A DNA stretch of 64,000 nucleotides from Zoroaster sp. YZ-2022 (lineage: Eukaryota > Echinodermata > Asteroidea > Forcipulatida > Zoroasteridae), in the NCBI GenBank assembly GCA_029582265.1, contig CM055822.1, forward strand, positions 1,860,001-1,924,000. Reading direction: 5' to 3'. Numbering within the stretch: position 1 is the first letter of the stretch; each line of letters begins with the position of its first letter. Below are positions 45,926-56,886 of the stretch, one piece after another. A program made the position numbers and the translations under genes. A model generated the notes under the pieces. That model worked only from the letters and a program-made list of their open reading frames with translations. It was not told the origin of the DNA and searched no databases.

Positions 45926-48474
45926 GGCAGAGGCAGTTTAACAACTGCCTTGTTCTGGACTAGTTACCCCTCCCAGTCCTATTCGCACCGTGAAGAGGCT
46001 GGTTATTAACTTGTCTTGTTTCGGTCCGAGTGGCTGGTTTCTTCAGTGTGGAGTCGTTGTAACAACTTAATGACTGAGTAGCCCCCACCTTAGAGTGGCC
46101 ATTGGCCTTGTGTGGGGCGAATTACATAAGAGAAATAATTAAAAAAATTACAGTATTTCCACATTCACATGAAATATTATATAGTTAGCATGATCAACAA
46201 TGAAAGCCGTAATACTAAGAGCGTACACAGAATAGCTTTGAAAGGGTGAATTGAAAGCTATATATACGTATGAAGTGAATTTCATTAGGTCAAATCTTCC
46301 AAAATTTTATTTTATTTTTTTCTATGGACAATAGGCCTATATTAAGCTTCATGAATTTTCGTATTATTTATCAAATAAATATGTGAACTCTTAGCTTATT
46401 CAAATTGAGCAAAACTTAAAATAAGTCGTCAAAGTATGCATTCGCTGTTAGTTTTGGCGTCTATGAATGTATGAGAAACACATCCCATTCTAAAAAAAAC
46501 TAGAAAAATCTACGATATTGTACTCGAAAATGCACACAACTGAAATGTGTCCTACCGTACGATGATCATTAGTGCAATCCGTAATAACGGATTACTAACC
46601 CGTTATTATGGATTATTAATCTGTTATTACAGATTAGTAATACTTAGAGTGGCACTAGGCCATAATACGTGGAGGCAAAATGTCTCTAGTTTTCACTTTT
46701 CGTGCAACACGGCTGGGGATTACTTAAAACTACTCTAAATGGGTTGCAAATATGTATCTGAATCCAAAACAGCTATCCCCAAGCGTGAAAACTGCACATT
46801 AATTTTTTTGAGAGTTATTAATAAAACTGTACTTATGAATAATGTAATAGGCTATATATGCACTAAGCACTGTACCATGTTGATATGCTTCAAAAGTTCA
46901 AGCATAATGAAATGTGGTGTTTGCCCATGCAGCCTTGGGGTAGGGTGGTGGTGGACAGTTTTATCTTGTGTAATGGTCTTGCCGGGTGAGGGGGGTGGGG
47001 GGATGGGGTTGGGGGCGTGTCCCCCCCCACCCCGCTTTGTTTTTGTAAACTTATAGCTATTTAAAGACATATCCATCTACCAACTGTTCTTTCTCATGTA
47101 TAAATGTTCCCCTCCCCTGTACTGAAATACTGAAATGCAGGGTCTGGGACAGAGATAGGGAGTGCAAAGAAAGGGACTGGGAGGAGAAAGGATTCGCTGA
47201 AAGGACGTGTAACCCCCCCCCCCCTTTTTTTTTTAAGGAATGCAACAACTTTTAGCTTTGATTCGGTAGAGGTTTGATTTGGGCACATTCAATTCCCTCT
47301 CCCGGGAACCCTCCTCCACCCAACCTGCACCCCAACCCATCATCTCTACCATCCCCATCTATCCAGGGGGCAGATCTAGAGGGGCAGATCTAGAGGGGCA
47401 AAAGGGAGGCACACAGCATCAGAAATTACATGTGTCATGTCTGATTTTGTACATGGTTGATTTTCAAAAAGAGGGAACATCCCCCGAGATCTGCCCCCTG
47501 CACCCACACATCCTCATCTACATCCCTCTGTACATAATGGTAATTGTTTTCAACCTACTTGACCTATTTTGTCTGAGTGGGGAATGGTTTCAACTGGTAA
47601 AAGAAAACTGCTTATCAGAAAAAATGTGTATTTGGTAATAGAAATATGTCATGATGACATTAAAACTTTTTGCATTAATTATTCATCAAAATCATTCCCT
47701 GCAGACACACTGTTATTTTGTAAAAAAAAAAAAAAAAAAGTACAACAGTACATAGTGTTAAAATATTACTTGTATGTCTTGTGTTTGCAAAATAAAATTT
47801 ATTAATTGAAATGCCGCAATACTACTGTATTTTTTTCTGTTTCATTTTTATTTTCATGACCACATTAATCAGTAGCAAGCCTATATCCAATATATGCCGG
47901 GCTTGTAAACTTTCAAATTTGGCTCAACAATTGGGGGAAGGGGGTGGGGTATGCACGATTGTTATTTCAAACCAAGCCCCAAACACAAGACCAGATGGGG
48001 TGCACCAAAACATATGTATCCCCTACCCTTTTTTTCTAAACAAAATTTTACTGTGAAACCCCCTGCAACCCCTCCCCCCCAATAATGTTTTTTATAAAAA
48101 ATTCATTTTTGCCTAGCCTTCAAACAGAAAAAGAAAAATGATCAAAATGAGGAAAATTACATGGGTGAAGCTTTTGCAGTTGATACAATTGTGATCTGAA
48201 AACTGTATGCATCTCATGGCACATATTTTTCATTTCATTAGAAAGGACTTACATGTACAGTGTAACCAAATTTCCTTTCAGTTGTGTCAGAAACATGTCG
48301 TGGATGGTAAGAGTTAGGCTAAACAAAAAACAACCAATCTGAAGATGTTACTTATTTCTTTGTTAGTTTCAATTAAATTTTCACTGTGGCCTGCCAAGAA
48401 GTTACAGTTTTATGATTTTAGATATTATCACTTCGCCGAATCAATTATCCTTGTGATACACAAATGCAGTGGAT
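45926..48474. other. Non-coding interval with G/C-skewed and palindromic patches
   Basis: It holds a TAATAACGGATTA-type palindrome at 46570-46640, G/C-rich patches at 46930-47035 and 47200-47230, and an 'ggggcagatctaga' doublet at 47370-47395. No gene is supported. Confidence 0.45.
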
Positions 48475-50934
48475 TTACAATTCCGTTATGGAAGTTGCAT
48501 TGGGACTTTGAGTTGGCGGTGCATCTTCATCCTTGCTGATGTTGGCGCTGTTGTCATCTTCTATTGAGCTATCACCTGATGTTGATTCTTTCAACAAATC
48601 TTCGACAAGGTCCTCAGCAGACAATGTTTCTGTAAAAACTATGTCACTCATTCTTCGGTTTGAAGGTCTTATGAAAATCAACTGAGGAAAGGTCTGCTGA
48701 AGTCGCTTCTTTAAATTCCATGTGCGATATGGAGCATCGATGCCATGGATTTCTCTGATTTTACTCACAAACAGTTTATTCAGCCTTGCCAATGTCAAGA
48801 TTTCCTTATTTTGAATGAGGCGCCGTCGGATCACATCATCAGCGAATTCCGAAAATGCATCCTCATATCCAGCTTGAATTGGAGTGAGGGGTCTGCTCTT
48901 CTTGCCAAGGAATCTTGTATATGCTTTGTAGCACTCGGGATGATACTGAAGTTCTCGGGCGACCAAGTCTTGGCCATCAATTTTCTGAAGGAGAATTGTG
49001 TCTTCCTTTTCGCGGGCAGCTGTCAGAAGTTGACCCCCTTTAACCTGCTCACATTTTATTAGCCTTACCAATGACCTTTTCCCTGATACACGATCTCTGC
49101 GATATTTTGCCCCATTACATAACAAACACTCATCTGGGAACATGTGTCTTCTTATCCATGGTCTTGCCCTCTTTCCTTCAGAAGATCTAAGCTCACGCTG
49201 ATAGCTGTCATCAACACTGCTCAAACCAGAACATTCTCCAGGGTCTTTGTCTATGCTGGTGCCTGGTTTGTGAGAAGAGTGAAAAATAAAAAAATATTCA
49301 TTATACAGTGAATGTGACATTTCATTTTATACACTTCTAAATTGTACTGTATCAATCAAAGAATTATTTCACTTCAACTTTAACATTAAACATAGTTTAT
49401 CAAAGTAAATATTTATTATAATGTTCTCATTTCAACTCTCAGCCCATGACAAAGTCAGATGTAATTAAACCCAGCACAGTCACATCATGTGACATATGGA
49501 CAAAACAAACAAAGAAAAAAACCCGAAACACAAGAAGTGAGATGTACCATGTAGGATAATTAATGGAAAATTGCTGTCTAGCCAGCAGCAGGTGTACCAG
49601 TGGAAAGTCATCAGTCTACAATCTATTATCTATTACTGGTTTATCAATTTAGTAATTTGATCCAAAGTGTCTTGCCAAGCCCTAAACACGAGTGCAAAAT
49701 TGTTATGGTAGCAGATTAAACAAAATGCTCTTAATCGATAGACTCCCCACCCTGCTCATCTTCTGCCCCCCCCCCCAACTGTCAGAGCATACATAGGCAG
49801 CACTGTATTTATTTGTTTGCTATTATCAAAAATGGATGATTGCTCTTTCAGTTCATTTTTTTTTTATTCTCAAAAGCCATTAATTATTAAGCCAACATAG
49901 CGAGCTTCTAGATTGGTCTTGTAAAAAAAAATTACCAAAAATTCTCACTGGGATTTGAACTCACAAATCTTGGATTCAAAGAATGGCATTCTAACTAACG
50001 TTCGAAGAGTAGTTGTGATTTAATTACATTTAACTCAGCAACCCAAATTGTAAAATGAGTCGTAATGGAAAAACAGAAAGGGTCAACTTGTTCCCGATCC
50101 CCCAAGTCAAAAAGTCTGTATACCAAGTCAAGTATGCACAGCAAGTTAACTATGTGCATACCAAAACCTTAAAAAAAAAAAAAATTAGGTTTTCTTTGTG
50201 ATTCAGGAGGAAACAACTCCACGCTTGCCGCAGTGCTTCAGGGGATTTTTTTCATGAAGTAGATCCCCCCCATATTTTTTTTAAATAATTCTACCATATG
50301 CTTTTCCCTTTCCTAATATAATTAAAACTTGGTAAATTTCACTGAAAACAATTTATGGTCGTCCCGTGGCTGGGCAGCAAACTAACTTTAAAATGAATCG
50401 ATATGTTCAACGTAAAATTTTAAAAGGATTGCTGAAATATATGAGTAGGTGCAGGGCCAATTTGATTTCATTAACCTGTTTCCCTTCGCTCCATTTTCAT
50501 TTTTTTGAAAAGGCCTAAATACTCCCACCCCACCTCCCAAAAATTATCACAAACCAAAATCTAACCTGTGTTGTTCACTTCTTTCAACTTCTGGGCTGTT
50601 TCCTCCTTTCTCCGGACCTTACTGATGTCACAGAAACGTTTGTAGCACTCATAGTGGTACCAACATGGTCCGAGTAGTAGGGTTGTGCATTCAAACATTC
50701 TTGAAAATCTTGAAAATCAATACCGAGATTGATAGCAGAAATCCGTGCAATTTCTCCTTCTCTGAAGTCAAATTTTGTCCATTTGGTTCCAAAACTTACA
50801 AATTTACTCCACGAATCCTTGCTAAATTCAATGAACCTACTTTTTGTTGATGGTACTATGTGCATCACACACAAAAAGTCTGAAAAACGTTGACTTTTAC
50901 TCCCCACATCGTCACACGTTGGGAGTGCCGCCAT
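48475..50934 (-). CDS. Unknown two-exon gene with Cys/His motifs, exon 1 frameshifted
   Basis: Exon 1 is 50566-50934 (ATG in good context after 'acaag'; GTTAG donor) and exon 2 is 48475-49262 (acceptor ACCAG). Phase 1 agrees on both sides. Exon 1 begins MAALPTCDDVG and later, in another frame, has WYHYECYKRF; the shift near 50660-50680 needs one indel. Exon 2 has a CLLCNG pair and YHPECYKAY, so each exon carries an H-x3-C motif, as in a duplicated zinc-binding module. It ends in an acidic, Ser-rich tail. I do not know its function. It resembles multi-copy uncharacterised proteins of marine invertebrates that may be transposon-linked, so a mobile-element origin is possible. Confidence 0.55.
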
Positions 50935-51520
50935 CTTGTTTGTTGACAACTGTGGAATGTGGCCCAACTCAGAATAACGGCCCACCTTGAAATTAGTATA
51001 TACAGATTGTGTGTACTGGATTTGAAGTTGGGTCAGATTTTGGATTGGGTATTACCATGATTTTTCAATGAATTACGGTAATTTTTTCGTCATTTTCTCG
51101 ACCATGTGCACGAAATACATCTGGGGATGAGTGAATTTGACATTACTATAGCATTTTCTTTACATAGTGAAAAAAGTAAGTAATCCCCTTCTGTGTTGCA
51201 CGAACGAACACAAAAATGACCCACGTATAATAATGGTCCACAAAAAATAACAATACTGATGCTAATGACTCTTCTCACTGATTCAAGTACATGGGTCCAT
51301 GTGTGATTTCCGTAAAACAAAGAATTCGAGTTGAAGGAGTCACATGAAATAAGAGTATTGTGTGCATACATACACATTTTAAATATAACATGTCACATCG
51401 TACTATAGGAGAAAACACCAATCCAGATTTTGCAAGTTCCCACCCACCTTTAACAACGCTGGAAAACTCGGACACACAACTGTATCCTGTTGGTAAGTGG
51501 ATACATACTAATACACGCTC
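50935..51520. other. Upstream region of the two-exon gene
   Basis: No further gene is seen. It would hold the promoter of the - strand gene that starts at 50934. Confidence 0.4.
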
Positions 51521-52715
51521 GCCAACGGCGCACCCAAGGGGGGGGGGGGGCTCGGGGGACTTGAGCCCCCACCCCCCACCCAACAGGGTCCCCGAAAAAA
51601 GGGGACAAAAAGAAGAAGGAAAAAAGGAGAGAGAGAGGGGGAGGAGAAAAGTTGCAAATGTTTTTTTTTTCCGGCCCGGCGGCAGGGTGGATTTCTTTTC
51701 ATCTTATGCCACTCGCAATTTTTCTTTCTGCCAAAATTATTTTATTATGATGTCTCATGAAATCTCACTATAATTGTTTAAATTTGCAACAATGTTGCTT
51801 CCTTTTCACCATTTTTCTTTAACTCGGCTATGTGCAGGGCATTAAAAAGGCCTGCAATCCTACCCTTTCCAAATTACACATCACATACATGCCCAGGTTA
51901 GGGTTTTAATGTTATTTTTTAACAGTAATCTGATATAAATAAGTATTATGTGACACCGTTTTAGCAACAACAAAAAAGAAAAAGATTACCGGTAGGATTT
52001 GGGTTTGCCGCCCACTTGTTCATGGAATTTGCCGCCCATTGATGGAAAGTAGGTAGCACCGCGTAGTAGATTGGACTTTTCACTTTAATATTATTGCCTC
52101 ACTAGATTTATTAAGTAAAGTTGTACATTTGTCACAAATAAATGATTTTTTTTTTAATTAACAACTATAGGTATCATAAATGAAAGGATTAGGAGCCAGT
52201 TTTTGAACACCCTTATTATTATACCCTATGCCTCTACCGAACCATTTTTTGAACACCCTTACATCCTATGCCTATACTAGGACAATTTTATAGAGGTTAA
52301 AATTGCTGCCCCCTATTATACTAATGGCACCGTGGTCACGTGGTTAGACTACAGGGCTTGCAATCACAAGGTTGTGAGTTCGGAATCCCAGGCTGACCGC
52401 TGATTTCACAATGCCTATATTAAGTATTGTCGTCTAGTTACTGAATCACAATTGATTGATTTGTGCAGTTCGTAATTATAGACGATACACTAATGTTTGT
52501 GTGTGAGTGAGATTGGCTCTTGCAAGTTTGGCGTTTATGCCCCTCCATGGGAGGTTACCGAGTTCCTAATGGGAAGATCCATCCATACATATTATACATA
52601 CATACAACCCAAAATTACATGCATACGTACATATACATACTAGGCCTAGTTGATTTGTGAGAGTAAAATTTTCTTTGAGCCCCCCCTAAGACAAAATCCT
52701 GGGTGCGCCGTTGGC
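51521..52715. mobile_element. DNA transposon with GCCAACGGCGCACCCAAG ends
   Basis: An 18-bp inverted repeat (GCCAACGGCGCACCCARG) marks both ends. G-rich sequence at the left and C-rich sequence at the right flank a non-coding interior. A tRNA-like SINE sits inside (52324-52560). There is no transposase ORF, so it is non-autonomous or heavily deleted. Confidence 0.72.
52324..52560 (+). mobile_element. tRNA-like SINE (GCA anticodon-like head)
   Basis: 'ggcaccgtggtcacgtggtt' through 'ggttgtgagttcggaatccc' has A- and B-box-like parts; one extra base in the B box (TTCGGAATCCC) argues against a working tRNA. It is followed by a unique body that ends near 'ccgagttcctaatgggaaga'. Confidence 0.6.
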
Positions 52716-53416
52716 GCGCGCATTGGTAGTAGGCGCAATGCTTTTCGCTACTTCCAGTTTCAAAGCCGGAGTGTATAATTAAACCTATATCCTTTGGTTT
52801 AACATTACAAAAGCGATTTTTTAGGCAGAAATTTACTTAGTTAGAATTTGTTAGTAAGAATTTGAATCTTTCCAACACATAGGCCTATGTTAAAAACAAG
52901 TCCAGAGCTTACTAATTTATTGTGTAAATCCTTTAAAAAATAGGGTAATCAATGCATTTCCAATGGGCTTGTGATGATCGTTGGAGCCAGCACGTACGTA
53001 TGTTCGCAGTGGGCATGGTTTATGTTGGAATTACGTCACACTTACCAACAGGATAAAAGCAAAGCATATGAACTGCATATTTACAATTGCCATGGTAATA
53101 CGTGACCATATTGGGTAATACGTGACCATACTGGGTAATCCCTGAAATTTGATCGAAAGACTGAATTGGTCTAAATCATCATCCAATTCAAACATCCGGA
53201 GAAACTTCTTTCTCAGATAACAGAGGGCTGATCCTGCTGACCATGTAATTTTTTCGTCAGAAATGATATTGAGTTTTAACCATGCATGTTTCATGTACAT
53301 TTTTCATGATAAATATAAATGCACATAGCCGATTAATTTAAACATGTATCAAACTGTACATGGATACAACCAAACATGAAAAAAATGAACGATATTTTTG
53401 TGTTATGTTTGCATTT
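52716..53416. other. Non-coding interval
   Basis: A short direct repeat 'gggtaatacgtgaccat' occurs twice near 53095-53130. Nothing else is seen. Confidence 0.4.
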
Positions 53417-53557
53417 TTAGTGATAACATCCTATCACTTCAAAACGCATGCTGCAGTGGTTGTTCCAACTAGTTGGTTGAATGCGGATAGCTGTAGTGTA
53501 CAGTACTTCCCTGAATCTTGTGGTCACCTCAGTGTCTCCATCAGTGTTACCCTTGAA
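53417..53557 (-). CDS. Discoidin domain exon 4, inverted copy D
   Basis: On the - strand a TTAACAG acceptor is followed by 141 nt encoding FKGNTDGDTEVTTRF, ending MRFEVIGCYH plus stop. It is closest to exon 4 of 32012-32152 (IQPTSWNNHC is shared). The frame is open. Exon 3 of this inverted gene would be expected at higher coordinates, but the virus-like element begins within about 850 bp, and no exon 3 is visible before it. Either the gene continues beyond the element or it is an orphan exon. Confidence 0.78.
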   Translation of the reverse strand, partial: FKGNTDGDTEVTTRFREVLYTTAIRIQPTSWNNHCSMRFEVIGCYH

Positions 53558-54397
53558 CTGTTAATAAAGATTATTGATTCCCATTTTAGGCTATTAAGAC
53601 AACAAAATGAGGTGGATAATATTTGCAAGTGATGGTAAATTCTGTATTTTCCCCGGTACTTTTCAGAAATATTATTTGTTAGCATAACAATTATATTTTG
53701 TGAAAAGGCAAACAAACACTTTAAAATTACATTTCACAAGAAATGAGAATCATTGTTTTAAAGTTTACAGGTGCCCGAAATAAATATATGACGAGGTCCT
53801 GTCGTAAATTCACTAGGACACTTAAAGGTTGGTACTAACCTGTATCAGTTATCCCGATAAATGATTTAGTCCCAAAGTGCTTTTATCGTAAAGGAAACAG
53901 GAGTTGTTGTCCAACTTACACAAGGTTGCCATTCGGCACAATTTGCTGGAAATTGATATGGGTGGGGGATCACACCCCATGTCATGTGGACATTATTTTG
54001 TTCTCGTGTAGTTAAGAAAAACACATTTTTCAAACCATTGCCATTTGCACTGAAGATTATTTTTGAAGCGGATTTTGTCTCAATCTACTCCATTTTGCGA
54101 CGAATAACGACATTTAGATTTTCTAAATTTAGATTTTCTAATTCGTGAGAACCTTGAGTAGTATTCGTTATGGGGCTTCTGGACCACTTGGCCGTTTTTG
54201 AAGAGAAGGTAACCTTGTTTGAATGCTCGCTGGTTATTTTTCTTAAATCCACTTTAAAGTGGCTTTGGTGCAGCTCTATATCTTGGCATTTAAGAGGTGA
54301 AAGGTCAAAGGTCAAAGGTAAAAAAAAAATCATATTTTTGAAGAAAAAAAATTGAATGATGTGCGTAATGGGTTTATTGCTAGGTAGCAGTAGGGAG
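53558..54397. other. Junction between host DNA and the virus-like element
   Basis: The first few hundred bases resemble the intron before exon 4 (inverted). From about 54000 the text changes; an inverted terminal repeat of the element could start here, but its partner lies beyond the window. The exact left border is not visible. Confidence 0.4.
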
Positions 54398-54409
54398 TAT
54401 ACTATAAAA
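54398..54409 (+). promoter_or_regulatory. TATACTATAAAA motif upstream of the zinc-finger gene
   Basis: The same 12-mer occurs in the perfect repeats before the genes at 63234 and 63494. Here it lies about 112 bp before the ATG at 54521. Confidence 0.5.
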
Positions 54410-54520
54410 GTATTGTAGATGCGTAGATTGAAATTTTTAATCTTAAAAAACGATATTGGTTTTAGTCGTTTAAAAAATGAAATAACGAATTAATTTTATC
54501 TAGTATTATATTAAGAAGAA

Positions 54521-54880
54521 ATGAATAAATATTTATCAAAAAGTTTGAGAGGAGGAATAGTTATTCCATGTGAATGGCTTTTAGTTGGTAAAACAGAAAA
54601 GTGTTATAGACTAAGCGTGCGTGGTGATGTATTTTGCCCGCAACATATGCAACGTATCCGACACGGACATAGTATACCGACTCCATGTAGAAGATGTAAA
54701 AAAGGTACAAAAACAGCGACATATTTATGTACGAAATGTGCAAAAATATTAAAATTAGAAAAAATTATGAATTTAAAGTACATTGAAGGAAGAGCAAGAA
54801 GAAATTATAATTTAGTGATGAAAGAGTTGTTAGAAAAAATGACACCGGCGCAGCCGCTAGGCGTAGACGCTCGTTTATAG
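54521..54880 (+). CDS. Small Cys/His zinc-finger protein of the virus-like element
   Basis: 119 residues, intact. Cysteines and histidines are arranged as C-x10-C-x9-CPQH (about residues 17-42), followed by two CxxC pairs, CRRC and CTKC (about 61-80), so two zinc sites are likely. The C-terminal third is rich in Lys/Arg and Glu and probably helical (RRNYNLVMKELLEKM). Zinc-ribbon proteins of this size in DNA viruses often bind nucleic acid or act in late transcription, but nothing here fixes the role. It is the leftmost gene of the element, with an AT-rich leader and a TATACTATAAAA motif upstream. No break is seen, in contrast to the larger genes. Confidence 0.6.
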   Translation: MNKYLSKSLRGGIVIPCEWLLVGKTEKCYRLSVRGDVFCPQHMQRIRHGHSIPTPCRRCKKGTKTATYLCTKCAKILKLEKIMNLKYIEGRARRNYNLVMKELLEKMTPAQPLGVDARL

Positions 54881-54985
54881 TTTTTTATAAATAAATTTAA
54901 AAATTAAAATTATACGGTGGAGGTCGCGAAGCGGGTTGCGAAGCGTGTTGATTATTATTATAATAAGATTTATCTACGGTAAAGT
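54881..54985. terminator. AT-rich convergent 3' region
   Basis: A 105-bp spacer between two convergent genes, with AATAAATT on the + strand just after the stop and a 'gcgaagcgggttgcgaagcg' direct repeat. It could serve polyadenylation of both genes. Confidence 0.35.
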
Positions 54986-55625
54986 TTACTTTAAATTCAT
55001 AATTTTTTCTATAAGATCTTTTTTTAATTTATCATCGATAGGTTTTACATTTGTTTTATCGCTATGGACGTCATTTTTAAATGAAAATTTAGTACGAATA
55101 TTTTCTTTCATTTGAGAAAATTTATCTCGCTCTTCACAGATGAGTAAAAATTCTTCTTGACTTATAACGCCGTCTTCAATCGCTTTTGAAATGTGGTTTT
55201 CGATAGTGTTAAGTTTAGATGATGCTAAAACTCTAATCTCATCGTGTTTTTTAGCTTTTTTAAATAATTTATATTTCGCGTATCTGAGAGCAAACGCCGC
55301 ACCACCTAACCCTAAAGCTAAACCTTCTTCAGCAAATCCGACGGGTGATGCTATAACTGTCGCGATGCTAGCGATTCCGATAGCTCCTGCTCCCATACAT
55401 CCCAATTCCGCCATTGTTTCTACGATAGAACAAGTGTTAATGATTTTATTATATTTTTTTATATACGGCCTCGCGTTCGTTTCTTTCGGCTCGTAATTCT
55501 TTTTGAATCTCGTTGATTTTTTGTAAACGAAATGCGTTGACATTTAACACTTGTACATTGTCTGAAGTATTTAGCATCATACCCTTTAAATTTGGACATA
55601 TTTTTGTTTCGGTAGAGGCGCTCAT
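54986..55625 (-). pseudogene. Membrane protein with a glycine-rich hydrophobic domain, frameshifted
   Basis: The likely start is ATG 55625 (after 'agaaata'), giving a charged, helical N-terminus. The frame then shifts near 55455-55465 at an A/T run, and the body continues in the frame ending at 54986. The middle has a long Gly/Ala-rich hydrophobic region (GAGAIGIASIATVIASP and a second stretch, GLALGLGGAAFAL), probably membrane-inserted, followed by a charged helical part (KLNTIENHISKAIEDGVIS) and a basic tail. The family is unknown to me by name, but a similar layout occurs in Polinton-like elements. A virion membrane or pore role is possible but unproven. One indel breaks it. Confidence 0.6.
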
Positions 55626-55662
55626 TATTTCTATTAATAATACAAGATTATATATATATTTT

Positions 55663-56127
55663 TTAAATCAATGGAAAACTTTCAACTTTTATATCGAAAC
55701 AGATTCCCGTGTTTTTAGCGCCAAAAAATATCGCTTGTACAAAGACTTCTTGACCTTCGGTCTTGAAGCAAATTCCACATTCTAAAACCTGTGGTACAGC
55801 GGTAAAAGAAAGTTGTACATTAAATTCATCGGTAGTGGAGAATATAATTATAAGCTCGATTGGCTACAAAATTGCGCTTTGACGTGATTGAATAAGAATC
55901 ATTTTCACCTTTGATTCTTTTCGCAAAAATTGAACAGTATGCTGGTTCTCTATCGAGGAAAAAACAGACTCGATGTTTATGGGTAGTCTTCCCATTAAAT
56001 TTATCAACGGTATCGTTTGGTAAATTTCCCTCGTAGCGATACGCCCATGATATTCAAATGTGGATGTATCGTCATTACTGGATGAAATTGGTTCGCTCGT
56101 AAAGCCCGGACCGTAAATACTCGCCAT
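55663..56127 (-). pseudogene. Likely minor structural protein, internal TAG
   Basis: ATG 56127 opens MASIYGPGFTSEPISS and a frame that runs to a TAG at 55864-55866, then continues in the same frame for 66 more codons to the TAA at 55663-55665. Both halves read as ordinary mixed beta-type protein, so the TAG is a late nonsense change in one gene of about 153 residues. It follows the gene at 56149-56841 on the same strand with a 21-bp spacer, as in a structural operon. By size and position it could be a minor capsid or cement protein; I see no diagnostic motif. Confidence 0.55.
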
Positions 56128-56148
56128 TTGTATTTACTATTTAAATTT

Positions 56149-56841
56149 TTAAAATTTAATTTCGACGGTTATAATGGCAGGCATACCGTGATTATTAATG
56201 TCTTTACCGCTCGAATCTTTAATTTTAAAACTCAATTCGTTTAAAGTGCCAGTCTTGAGATTTTTTCGTAATGGATTAGAATATTCTATCCAGGTACTTT
56301 TCCCAAATTTTACATCTTGTCGGGGTAAAACGTTTAAAATACTCGAAGGTTTACCGTTGTAAAAATTTTCGCTAGTAGAAATTTGATCGCAATGAATGTA
56401 CATTAATTTAAAAGGCTGCAAATCAATTTTCCCTTCATACGTTCCCTCGCTTAATAATTCATCCGATAGTCCGACTAAATTGGCTAGTCCGGATGGCAAC
56501 TTGATTTGATACCTGGGATCATTAATTTCGAGTAAAGATTCACCGGTTGTTTCATTAATGTTGTACGTTATCCAGGCCAGGGTGTATTATGTACGATAAT
56601 ATCGATAATTTGTTTTATATTGTAAAGTCCAGGTCTGATGGTCGTAGAATGATCGGTCGGTTGACCTCCAACCGCACCAATTTTACGGCGCAATATTTTT
56701 TTATTTTTTCCGCACATTATAGTAGCCGACCCAAAAGTTGACGGTCATTAACGATATCGTAAGATTACCATCTCGATTATCGATTGTATTATCTAATATG
56801 ACGGGCATGTCAAAATTTTTAATTTCAATCGTATGATGCAT
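56149..56841 (-). pseudogene. Candidate minor capsid (penton-like) protein, two compensating frameshifts
   Basis: ATG 56841 sits directly after TTTATAATAAA. The frame is lost near 56697-56712 (a T/A homopolymer), continues in a second frame, and returns to the first frame near 56583-56592, so the two indels cancel. The intact C-terminal part (116 codons, to 56149) is beta-rich and ends in the pattern 'LSFKIKDSSGKDI' plus 'ITVEIKF', as in viral jelly-roll structural proteins. The assignment to a penton/minor capsid protein is inferred from the pattern and from neighbours. It is divergent from the gene at 56887, with a 45-bp spacer that carries the same motif on both strands. Confidence 0.55.
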
Positions 56842-56852
56842 TTTATTATAAA
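56842..56852 (-). promoter_or_regulatory. TTTATAATAAA start-site motif (- strand)
   Basis: It directly precedes ATG 56841. An identical copy faces the other way at 56876-56886. Confidence 0.55.
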
Positions 56853-56875
56853 CTAAAACAAAAAAATAATATTAG

Positions 56876-56886
56876 TTTATAATAAA
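56876..56886 (+). promoter_or_regulatory. TTTATAATAAA start-site motif (+ strand)
   Basis: It directly precedes ATG 56887. The same 11-mer is found before ATG 59932 (- strand), and a shortened form (ATAATAAA) before ATG 62976. Confidence 0.55.

Noticed and set aside
50584..50985. 133-codon single ORF as the full exon 1 of the unknown gene
   Set aside because: Its last residues come from the wrong frame; the Cys/His motif WYHYECYKRF and the donor are in another frame.
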